Source: Lagopus muta (lineage: Eukaryota; Chordata; Aves; Galliformes; Phasianidae). From it: DNA of 64,000 nucleotides. Below, in pieces: positions 22,301-30,819 of the stretch. The stretch lies in the NCBI RefSeq assembly GCF_023343835.1, contig NC_064466.1:434001-498000 (forward strand). Direction: 5' to 3'. Positions within the stretch are counted from its first letter, which is position 1. Each line of letters begins with the position of its first letter. The notes beneath the pieces were generated by a model. The model was not told the origin of the DNA, did no database searches, and saw nothing but the letters and a program-made list of their open reading frames with translations. A program made the position numbers and the translations under genes.

Positions 22301-25300
22301 AATGGTGATGGGGGATTCTTTGGTGGGTGAGAAGAATATGGGGACCCTTTGGTGGGCAATGGAACCATGGAGACCTTTAAAGGTAGGGCCGTGGGACACA
22401 GGGGAGGAACACAGGGATCTTTAAGAGCAGAGCCATGGGAACTCTTTGGTGGGTGACATCTTGGGGACCTTCAGGGCAGGATCTCACTAGGGGACGGTTG
22501 TGGCCACAAGTGGCTTAGGGATGACTCTGATCCAGGCTGGGTTCAAGGGACGGTTCTGGTCCCAGATGGTTTTAGGACATTTTTCTTCTCTTGGATGGCT
22601 CCCATGAATGGTTGTGGTCCAGGATGGGGATGGTTCTGATCCCAGACGGGTTCAGCTCTGATCCCAAAAGAGTTTTGGGGTCCTTCACCTCCCCGATACC
22701 CCACAGCACGGAGAGCTTCAAGCCAGGCTTCGTGCCGCCGCGGGACCTGAGCAAGCACAGCCCTCTCATCAAGAGCCAATCGCTCATCAGCATCCGCCGC
22801 GTCCGCAGCCGGGAGGATGGGACGGATGCGGAACCGACGCCGGTACCGGTGCCGTCACCACGATCCAGTCGGGAGCGCAGGAATGTGCAGCGAACCCAAA
22901 GCGTCCCGGCACAGAACAAAGCCGCCCGGCGTCTGCGCAAGCAGAGCAGCGTTGAGCACGTGGTGGAAACAACGGGAGGGGATGGAGCGAGGTCCTGTGC
23001 GCACCGTGAGGGCACCGTGAGTCCCCCCGGGGTGTTGGGCTCCGTGGAGGGCCGTCAGCCCATAGGGTTACATGAGTGCAGGGATCTTTCGGGAGTGATG
23101 GGATGGCAGGGAGCTTCCGGTGGAGGATGGGATCATGGGGATGCTTTGGTCAGAATAGGATCATGGAGAAGTTTTGGGGTAAGGCCGTGGGGATCCTTTG
23201 GTGGGGGATGGGGCCATGGGGACCTTTTGGTGGAGAACAGGAACACGGTGAGCTTTTAAGGGTAATTGGGACCATGGGGATGTTTTTGGGTAGGCCACGG
23301 GTGGTGGGACTGTGGGGGACCCTTTGGAGGTGACAGGAACATGGGGACTTTTTGGGGGTGGTGGGACTGTGGGGGACCCTTTGGAGGTGACAGGAACATG
23401 GGGGCTTTTTAGGGGTGCTGGGACTGTGGGGGACCCTTTGGAGGTGACAGGAACATGGGGGCTTTTTAGGGGTGGTGGGACCATAGGAATCTCTTGGGAC
23501 AGGGCCAAGGGGACACTTTGACGGTGGAGGAACTATGGTGACATTTCAGGGCAGGGCCATGGAGGACTTTTGGTGGAGGATGGGATCGTGGGGACACTTT
23601 GGCGATGAAAGGATCGTGGAGAGGTTTTGGGGTTAGGGCCATGGGGACACTTTGGTGGAGGACAGGGCCATGAGGACCCTCTGGTGATGGTGGTACCATG
23701 GGAAGCTTTTAGGGAGCAGCCCTTTGGGGGTGACGGGACCGTGGGGATCTTTTAGGAGCCAGGCAATGGGGGTAGTTTGGGGCAGGACTACAGAGGGTTC
23801 TTTGGTGGGTGAGGGGACCATGGGGACCTTTTGAGGGTGAGAGAGGTGTGGAGATGCTTTGGGAGTGACACGTTCTTGTGGACCCTTTGGGGATGAAGGG
23901 ATCATGAAGACCCCTGAGGGTCTGTTTGTGGGATCCTATTGGGGAGACAGGGCCATGGGGACACTTTGGTGGGTGGCATGGCTGTGGGGACTCTTCTGTG
24001 GGTGGTGGGTCCATGGATCTGCTTGGGGGCAGGGCCATGGGGACCTTTTGAGACAGGACCAAGGGTACCTTTGGGGGTGACAGGAACACGGGGACACTTT
24101 CAGGATGGAAGGACCATGGAGATCTCTCCATGATGCGGTCCTGGGGAACCCTGAGCATGGGGATATTTTGGGGATGACAAATCTACGGAGACTCAGTGGG
24201 GAGGACGGGACCATGGGGAACCAATGGGGACAACAGGGCCATGGAGATCCACCGGGGCGACACGTCCACGGATCCACTGGAGAAGACGGATCCATTGGGG
24301 AAGTCAGATCCATGGAGACCCTTTGGGGATGATAGAGCCACGTGAACCCATTGGGGATGAGGTCCAGGAGGGACGGCATTTCCACTGGGACCCATGGAAG
24401 ATGATGGGACCCTGGGGACCCCTCAGTGCGCGGAGACCCTTTGGGAATGACAGACCCACGGGGATGAGAGGCCCATGGGGACATTTTGAGGTCACCACAG
24501 CCTCAGTGTGCAGCCCCTGCCCCGCTGCGCACCCAAGGGTGCTGACACTGACGTGTGCCCCGATGTTGTAGGGCCGCTCAAAGCTTCGCCCATCGGTGTC
24601 ACTGCCACGTAAACCCACGGTGCCGTGGCAGCGCTACGCTGAGGAGGTGTCAGTGGCACAGGGTGAGCTCTACGCCATCCGCCCGCTGGAGAAGGTAACC
24701 AGGGGAGCACGGGCGCCGGGATGGATGGCACCCATAGGGACACCATGCTGACACCCATCCTCGTGTCCCCAGCAGCACGGGAGGCAGATCGAGGCGCTGC
24801 GGAAGGAGGTGGCTGAAAGCCAGGAGAGGCTGCGGGTGGTGGAGGAGAAGGTGAGGGAGCTGGAGGGCGAGCAGCGTGGGCTGCAGCAGGAGCAGGGCCA
24901 GCACCGAGAGCTGCTCGAGCGCCTGCGGCTGCAGCTGGAGGAGAGCAACGCCACGGACGGCCAACCTGGGTGCCAGGTGGGTGTCACCAAGGCACGGGTG
25001 TCCCCCAAACCCCAATATTCCCGAAACCCAGGCGTCCCTGAAGGCTCGTTGTCCCCACAACCCAGGTGTCCCCAGAGTCTCAATGTCCCCAAAGCCTGGA
25101 TATCCCCAAAACCCTGGTATCCCCAAAGCCTGACTTTTGCCCGCGTGTGTTCCCAAATCTTTGGTGTCCCCAAAGCCTTGATGTCCCAGCAGCTTTTACG
25201 TCCCCAAAGCCCATGTGTTCCCAAATCCTGGGTGTCCTCAAAACCTCAGTGTCCCCAAAGCTGTAGTGTCCCCAAAGCTGTGGTGTCCCCAAAGCCTCAA

Positions 25301-25664
25301 TATCCCCATACCCTCGATCAAATCTTCGGGGCCTCAAATCTTTGGGGCTCACCTGCGCTGCTTTAGGCTGACGGCAGCTGAAGGGACCCGCAAGAAGGAC
25401 CTGGAGAGGCTGAAGGCAAGCGAGGACCGGGGCAGAGCGCTGGTAAGACACTGGGACCCTGGAGATAGGGACAAGGACATGGCCACGTGGTGGTGGTGGC
25501 ACTGATGAATCCCCTGGCAGGAGAGCAGGCTGGTGGCACTGGAGAGGGAGCACAGCGAGCTGCGGGATGCCATCGCCCGGCTGCTGCGCCACCCTGGCAG
25601 GATGGGACGGCGGCCACAGAGCCGGGACGAGGGTGGGGATGAGGGACAGGCCACCAGTGTGTGA
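13357..25664 (+). CDS. RASAL3: RAS protein activator like-3 (SynGAP-family Ras GTPase-activating protein)
   Basis: RASAL3 stimulates GTP hydrolysis by Ras-type GTPases, mainly in blood cells (family knowledge). Exons: 13357-13771, 14788-14912, 14988-15066, 15691-15773, 15850-15938, 16008-16140, 16410-16508, 17417-17959, 19753-19897, 20085-20229, 20821-21057, 21497-21698, 21861-21964, 22707-23016, 24572-24694, 24773-24969, 25367-25442, 25521-25664; about 1082 residues against roughly 1011 in human. The start ATG sits right behind an acceptor. Exon 1 has LLKTYRWRT and [12 protein letters not shown]. Exons 6-7 end a PH domain ([13 protein letters not shown]). The 543-bp exon holds C2 and the start of the GAP domain. 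The arginine finger is the CGA at 19819 ([11 protein letters not shown]), and [12 protein letters not shown] is the RasGAP signature. QRTQSVP follows, then a Leu/Glu-rich coiled coil. The 24969 donor is the weaker of two and is chosen because it keeps the frame. Confidence 0.94.
13775..14440. repeat. GGGATGGGGATG-type simple minisatellite, RASAL3 intron
   Basis: Directly after the exon 1 donor the sequence becomes a purine-rich run of GGGATGG, GAATGGGGATGG and GAGATGGAGATG units. Almost no pyrimidines other than T occur on the sense strand. It fades into unique sequence near 14440. Confidence 0.85.
15080..15430. repeat. GC-rich CACGCACCG/TGCGC repeat, RASAL3 intron
   Basis: Degenerate short units such as CACCACGCACCGCACTGCGC and CGCCGTGCGCCGCG recur through the intron between 15066 and 15691. 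It is notably CpG-rich compared with the neighbouring introns. Confidence 0.65.
16160..16400. repeat. Short minisatellite, AGAGGCACCCA units
   Basis: AGAGGCACCCA and ACCCAGGGCAC blocks repeat every 20-45 bp through the whole small intron between the exons ending at 16140 and starting at 16410. Confidence 0.7.
16520..17405. repeat. Pyrimidine-rich CCCCTCCTGTCCC minisatellite
   Basis: Units around CCCCTCCTGTCCCCCA repeat every 15-30 bp on both sides of a CR1 fragment (16841-16915) and run right up to the acceptor of the C2 exon at 17417. The array thus provides a very long polypyrimidine tract for that acceptor. Confidence 0.88.
16841..16915 (-). mobile_element. CR1 3'-end fragment
   Basis: ATCATAGAACCACAGGATCA followed by GGCTTGAAAAGGACCACAGC and CATCGAAATCC is a reverse-oriented CR1 3' terminus. 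It is embedded in the C-rich minisatellite of the RASAL3 intron. Confidence 0.85.
17970..19130. repeat. GATGGTTGGGGTGGGATGGG-type minisatellite
   Basis: Degenerate units with GATGTGGTGGTTGGGGT, GGGATGGGTGATGGCT and GTGGGGTAGATGTG fill the intron after the C2 exon. Two longer copies of one block (about 17996-18240 and 18248-18500) contain the same order of sub-units, so a higher-order duplication of roughly 250 bp exists inside the array. Confidence 0.88.
19190..19655. repeat. Pentanucleotide array (GGGGA)n / (GGGAT)n
   Basis: A pure AGGGG array at about 19307-19382 is flanked by mixed AGGGG and ATGGG units and then a near-pure ATGGG array at about 19543-19602. Runs of four consecutive Gs every five bases meet the usual G-quadruplex pattern many times over on the sense strand. 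It ends 100 bp before the exon that carries the arginine finger. Confidence 0.96.
20250..20770. repeat. GGGGACAGGGATGGAGACAGG-type minisatellite
   Basis: Units of roughly 50-70 bp share GGGATGGAGATAGGCACC, GGCAGCAGGAAGGACATGG and GGGACAAGTCTGGGG blocks. The array fills the intron between the two central GAP-domain exons. Confidence 0.8.
21085..21430. repeat. ~36-bp minisatellite, RASAL3 intron
   Basis: Repeating pattern of CATGGGGCAGCAGGGATG followed by TCCCTAATA or TCCTTGGAAC blocks. Around nine degenerate copies occupy most of the intron after exon 20821-21057. Confidence 0.78.
22050..22560. repeat. GGGGACCTTTTGGTGG-type minisatellite, copy 1
   Basis: Units contain GACCATGGGGACCTTTTGGT and GGGTGACAGGAACATGGGG. 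The block at 22098-22260 is duplicated almost intact about 1.1 kb downstream (23212-23370) in the next intron. Confidence 0.88.
23050..24480. repeat. Same minisatellite family, copy 2, with a 57-bp tandem
   Basis: This intron holds the second and longest copy of the family. Within it, GGACCCTTTGGAGGTGACAG recurs at 23317, 23374 and 23431, an exact 57-bp period. The remainder is looser, with CATGGGGACCTTTTG and GGATGACAGG blocks. Confidence 0.9.
24985..25330. repeat. TGTCCCCAAAGCC repeat
   Basis: About sixteen degenerate ~20-bp units of GTGTCCCCAAAGCCTCAGT type fill the intron between the two coiled-coil exons. Confidence 0.85.
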
Positions 25665-25732
25665 CTTTGGATGTCACCGCGGCACGGCTGTGTCCCCCAG
25701 GTCCTGATCTCAATGGGTTTCTGTCCCTCAGC

Positions 25733-25738
25733 AATAAA
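25733..25738 (+). terminator. Poly(A) signal of RASAL3
   Basis: AATAAA occurs 69 bases after the stop codon and is followed by a GT-rich element (TGTTGTTGGTGTC). The 3' UTR is therefore short. Confidence 0.9.
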
Positions 25739-25849
25739 TGTTGTTGGTGTCACTGTGACTTGGTGCTGGTTGGGTTCTGTCACCATTCTGGGCTCTGTCC
25801 CCAGTGCCATTCTGTTCCTAGTGTCACCCTGACCCCAACCATGGGGACA

Positions 25850-26560
25850 TTGTGGGGCAAAGCCAGGGGGGACCCTATGGTGAGTGATGAGAGCATGGGG
25901 ACCTTTTGAGGGTGTTGGAACCATGGCAACTCATCTAGGGGTGATGAGACCATGGGGAACCCTGTGGGACACGGCCATGGGGACCACTTAGGAATGCTGA
26001 GTCCATGGGAACCTTTTGGGGGTGACAGAACCCTGGGGACTCCAGTGAGTGAGAGGACAACAAGGACCCTCTGGTGGGTGATGGGACCATGGGGATCTTT
26101 TGGTGGAAGACAGGACCGGGGATGCCGAGTCCACGGGGGCGTTTTGGGGGTGACAGGACCATAGGGACCCTCTAAAAACGAAAGAACTGTGGGGACTTGG
26201 GTGGGTGATGGGACCACGGAGACATTTTGGTGGGTGCACAGGACCACGAGGACCTTTTGGGGCAAAGCCACGCAGAGCCTCTGGTGGGCGATGGGACCAT
26301 GGGGACCTTTGGGGACCGTGAGCACACTTTGGGGCTGACAGGATGACGGGGACCCTTTGAGGGGTACAAAGGGGCACTCGAGGATCCTTTGGGACAGGGC
26401 TGTTTTGAGAGGTGACATCTCCTTTGGAGACGAGGGAACCATGGAAACCCTTCCATGACGGGGCCACGGGAGTCGCTCGGGGCACGTCCATGGGGAACGA
26501 TAGCGAAAGGCCACGGGGGGCGAGAGGGCCACGGGGGACCCTTTGTGGGGGTGATGGGAC
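25850..26560. repeat. Same minisatellite family, intergenic copy 3
   Basis: The short RASAL3-WIZ intergenic interval is filled by units with GATGGGACCATGGGGACCTT and GGGGGTGACAGGACC, the same family as in the introns at 22.1 and 23.1 kb. It ends at the CpG island. Confidence 0.85.
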
Positions 26561-27289
26561 CGCATGAATCCCTCGCGCAGCCCATTCCCCTGCGCCCCCC
26601 AAGATGGCGGCGCTGCACCCCCGTCGCGGTCCGATGACGCAATCACTCCGCGACGTACAGCCCTTCCTCCCCCCCCCCCCCGTAGAAGGTCGTCACTCCC
26701 AATATGGCGGCACCAACAGCTCCGTGACGCCATCACCTCGCGCCGCTCCCAGCTCCGTCTAAAAGTGACGTCATTACCGCGAGCCGCGCGGCCCGGAAAA
26801 AAAATGGCTCGGTACGGCGCTGTGACGTCATCTCCGCGCGCCGCTCAGCCCAGGGAGGGCGGAGGGGGCGGCGGCGGCGGCGGCGCGCGGGGGATCCCGC
26901 CGGCGGGGGGGGGGGGGGGGCGGGGCGGCCTTAAGGCGGCCCCAAGATGGCGGCGGCGGGAGCGGAGGCGGCGCTGGGGCCCCGTTCGCCGCCCCCAAGA
27001 TGTCGGCGTCGGGCGGGCGGCGCGCGGCGTGACGTCGTCGGGCCCCGCCGGCGGGGGGGGGGGCGGGGGAGCGGCCCGAGCGGCGCAGGCGGCGGCGGCG
27101 GCGGCGGCGGAGGAGGAGGAGGAGGAGGAAGAGGCGGAGAGGGGGGGCCCGGGCCCGGCCGAGGCCCCGGGGGGGGATTTAAAGGGACCATGTCCCCTCC
27201 GAGGGGAGAACGGCGGCGGCGGCGGAGCGGCGAGAGAGGCGGGCGGCCCCGGGGGTGGCGGCTGCGGCGCTGAGGGGGGGGGGAGAGGG
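26560..27289 (+). promoter_or_regulatory. CpG-island promoter and untranslated first exon of WIZ
   Basis: A dense CpG island carries YY1-like AAGATGGCGGC (26602, 26944) and ATATGGCGGC (26702), plus CRE or CRE-like sites: TGACGCAATC (near 26635), TGACGCCATC (near 26725), TGACGTCA (near 26767) and TGACGTCA (near 26823). CGG and GGA repeats follow. A good donor (GAGAGGG|GTGAGTAAC, exon end 27289) closes the presumed first exon. An ATG at 26947 opens 108 codons that stop at 27273 before the donor, so it would act as an upstream ORF and not as the WIZ start. Its position makes WIZ the natural target; the exact start site cannot be seen. Confidence 0.75.
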
Positions 27290-27294
27290 GTGAG

Positions 27295-29745
27295 TAACGG
27301 GGGGGGGAACCGTCCTGAGTGCTGGACGGGGGTTTGGGGGCGGGGGGGAGAGGTGACAGCGGGGTGGGGGGGGTGCGGGGGGGTGTGACAGTGTGGGAAC
27401 GGTGGGGGGGGCGGTTGTGTCCTAGGAGTAATGAGTTCGGGGGGGGGCACAGGTGGCAACGGTGACATGGGGGGGGGGGGGGAGTGAATGGGTGGGCTGC
27501 GACAGTGTGGGGACACGGCGGGGCTGTGCTGAGATGGGGGGTCAGAGTCTGGGGGGGACATGGGGGGGTTTGTGACTGTGGGGGCTCATGTGGCAATGGG
27601 GGCACAGGTATCGTAGGGGTTATAGGGGGGTTGTGCTGGGGGAAACAGGTAGCAATGGTGTCATGGTGGGGGGAGTGCTTTGGGGGGGCTGTGACAGTGT
27701 GGGGGGTGCGGGGGGGGCTGTGCTGAGATGGGGGGGGTCAGAGTCTGGGGGGGACGTGGGGGGCTTATGACTCTGGGGGCACAGGTGGCCGTGGAGAGGA
27801 CACAGATATTGTAGGGGTTATGGGGGAGGCTGTGCTGGGGGGAGAACACTGGTGGCAACGGTGTTGTGGGGGGAGTGTTTGGGGGGGGCTGTGCTGAGAT
27901 GGGGGCGTCGGAGTCTGGGGGGGACATTGGGGGGGTTTGTGACTGTGGGGGCTCATGTGGCAATGGGGGCACAGGTATCATAGGGGTTATGGGGGCTGTG
28001 CTGGGGGGCACAGGTGGCAGTGAGGACGTGGAGGGTACTGTGCTGGGGGGAGAGGGTAGGGGGGCTGTGACTGTGTGGGGGCATGGGGGGCTGTGCTGAG
28101 ATGGGGGGTGCGTAGAGCCTGGGGGGGGCATGGTGGGTTTGTGGCTTTGGAGGCTCAGGTGGCAATGGAGGAGGGAGTGTTTTGGGGGGGGTTGTAAACA
28201 GCATGGGGGCACAGGGGGCTGTGCTGAGATGGGGGGCAGAGTCTGGGGGGGGGCTTATGGCTCTGGGGGCACAGGTGGCAACGGAGAGGACACAGATATT
28301 GTAGGGGTTATGGGGAGGCTGTGCTGGGGGGGCACAGGTGGCAGTGAGGACATGGGGGGGAATGTTTTGGGGGGGCTGTGCTGAGATGGGGGGGGTCAGA
28401 GTCTGGGGGGGGGACATGGGGGGTTTGTGATTATGGGGGCTCAGGTGGCAATGAGGGCACAGGTATCACAGGGGTTATGGGGGGGCTGTGCTGGGGGGCA
28501 CTGGTGGCAGTGAGGACGGGGGGGGAGTATTTTGGGGGGGTTGTAACAGTGTGGGGACATGGGGGGGGCTGTGCTGAGATGGGGGGGTCAGAGTTTGGGT
28601 GGGGGGATGTGGGGGGCACAGGTGGCAATGAGGGCACAGGTATCACAGGGGTTATGGGGGGGCTGTGCTGGGGGGCACAGGTGGCAATGGTGACAAGGAG
28701 GGGGAGTGTTTTTGGGGGGCTGTGACAGTTGTGGGGCCATGGGGGGGGGGGGTTGTGACTGTATGGGGACACAGGTGGCAGTGGGGACGTGGGGGGTGCT
28801 CAGAGTTTTGGGGGCTCATGGGGGGGGGGGGGGTTTGTAGCAGTGTGAGAGCAGTGTTGATGGGGGGGGGGGGATGCTTGGGTGTTATAATAGGGGTGTT
28901 GTGATGGAGGGGGGCACGGGTGTCCTGGGGGGGGCGAGGGGTGTCCTAGGGAGGTTATGAGGGGGGGGCTGTTTTTTTAGGGGGGGTTGTGATAGCGTGG
29001 GGGCACAGGTATCGATGTTGGGGGGACACTCAGGTGTTGTTGGGGTAATGGGAATGTTATGGTGGTGGGGCACAGGTGGCAGTGTGGGGGGACACAGAGT
29101 TGTTCTGGGGGGGGTCTGTGCTTGGGGGGGGTATTAAGGGGGAGGTGTGACAGTTGGGTGAGTTGGAGGTCTGCTCTGAGATGGGGGTCTTGGATGCTTG
29201 AGGGTTGGGGTTGGGACAGGTGGGGATGCAGGTGGTGATGGGGGGGCATGGGTGGGGGGGCTTGGGTTGTGACTGATGGAGGATGTGGGTGGCAGTGGGG
29301 AGGGGGATGTAGGTGTTGTGATGGGGGGGGCACAGGCGGCAGTGGGGATGTTGGGGGGGGGCTGCGTTGGGGAGGGGGAAATTGTTTTGGGGATGGCTGT
29401 GCTGATATGGGGGAGTGGAAGGGTTGGTGAGTGGGACACAGTTGTTCTGGGGAGGGGGCTATGGGGGGGGCAAGTGTTTCTATAGGGGACTGTGACAGTT
29501 TGGGGTCACAAATGGTGATGGGGGGGTGCAAGCTGACAGGACACAGGTGGCAATGGTGTAATGGGGGGGGTACTGTGCTGAGGAGGGGGAGAAAAAGTTG
29601 TTTTGGGGGGGGCTCAGGCAGTGGAGGGGTTTGTGACAGTTGAGGGACACAGGTGGCAGTGGGGTGGGGGATGGGTAGCAATGGGGTAAAGGTGGAGGTT
29701 GGGGTTGTGGGGGCACGTGGTGATGGCCCCCCCCCCCCCCCGCTT
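27295..29745. repeat. G-rich minisatellite, 120-200-bp units, WIZ intron 1
   Basis: The landmark GCTGAGATGGGGG recurs near 27530, 27722, 27892, 28094, 28219, 28380 and 28571, with G runs, GGTGGCAATGG and ACAGGTATCGTAGGGGTTAT blocks between. After about 28800 the units degenerate but keep long G runs. C is rare on the sense strand, so this is an extreme G-skew zone beginning right behind the WIZ first exon. Confidence 0.93.
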
Positions 29746-29886
29746 CAGGACTGTGCTGGGGGGGTGGAACGGGGACAGAGTGACACGAGGCAGGGATGCC
29801 ACGCCAGGTGACAGCTGTCACCAGGTGGGTGACATGGGGCTGGATGGGGGGGGGGGATTTGGACCTGTTCCCCCTCCTCCTCGTCT

Positions 29887-30813
29887 TTGGGTTGGTTCAG
29901 CATCACTTCGCCCACCTGGAGACCCCAAGAACCCTCCGTTAACGAGCGGCCGCTAATGAGGAGTGGGAGCCTTCGTGATGGGAACATCAGTGATTCTGGG
30001 GGGGGCTTTGGGGGCTGGGGTTCCTCCCCAAGCAGCTCATCCCCCCTCCAGCCCCCCACGGCCCTTTGGAGCATCTCTGGGCTCGACGTCGCTCTGTTTC
30101 ACCCAATGCTGCCATGGTGGAGCTCAGCATCCCCGTGTGCTGGGATCGTCCCGGAACGAACGCTGCATCCCAACCCAACGCTGGATTTCCCATCCCAGCG
30201 CCGCAGCTTTGCGAGCCGAGAGGAGGAAGGAGATTTTAGGGGACGCTTCTCAGCTCTTGGAAGGAGGAAAAACCCTTCTGCTCAATGCTGTCCTGAACGC
30301 AGCTTCGGGAAGTTTTCCTTCTTGGACACACGGGGAGAATCTGCTGATTTCTCCGAGGGAGGAAATTCGCCAGGATCCCATTTGCAACCCAACGTCTGCT
30401 ACGAAAACGTCGTCGCCGTGGAGGGAAACCATCGTGGATCTCAGCTGCAACCCAAAAATCCCATCGTGATCCCATTGGAGCTTTTGGGAGCTTCCCCCAA
30501 ATTCCTCCTTGGATCGAATTCCGTTGCGATCGTTCACCCTTTGCGCTTCTGGAGTTGTTCCCCAAAGGAGAAATCCTCGCAATCGAAGCGTTTGGATGGG
30601 AGAACCCAACCGGAGCCTTTGGGTTCGCTCAGCCCTTCACCAAAAAAAAACCCCAAAAAAGGGGTAAAAAAAGCCCCCCAAAAAGGCTCCGAATGGCACC
30701 AGGAGCCATCAGGCCCGGTGCGGATCTCTCTCGGCTTTCTGGTGGGGCATTTCCCCATCCTCGGCTCCCAGGGAAGGAAGCAATTGTCCCCACTTAACCA
30801 TTTTAGCATTTAA
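29887..30813 (+). other. Unexplained 308-codon open frame in WIZ intron 1
   Basis: An uninterrupted plus-strand frame follows the G-rich repeat; the first ATG in it is at 29957. The sequence is not repetitive. It is Ser/Pro/Gly-rich with a basic tail (KKNPKKGVKKAPQKG). I recognise no domain, no signal peptide and no splice donor at its end. Chance is possible, but a frame this long is unusual outside repeats. It might be an alternative first coding exon of WIZ, a lineage-specific ORF or nothing. Confidence 0.2.
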
Positions 30814-30819
30814 ATTGTG

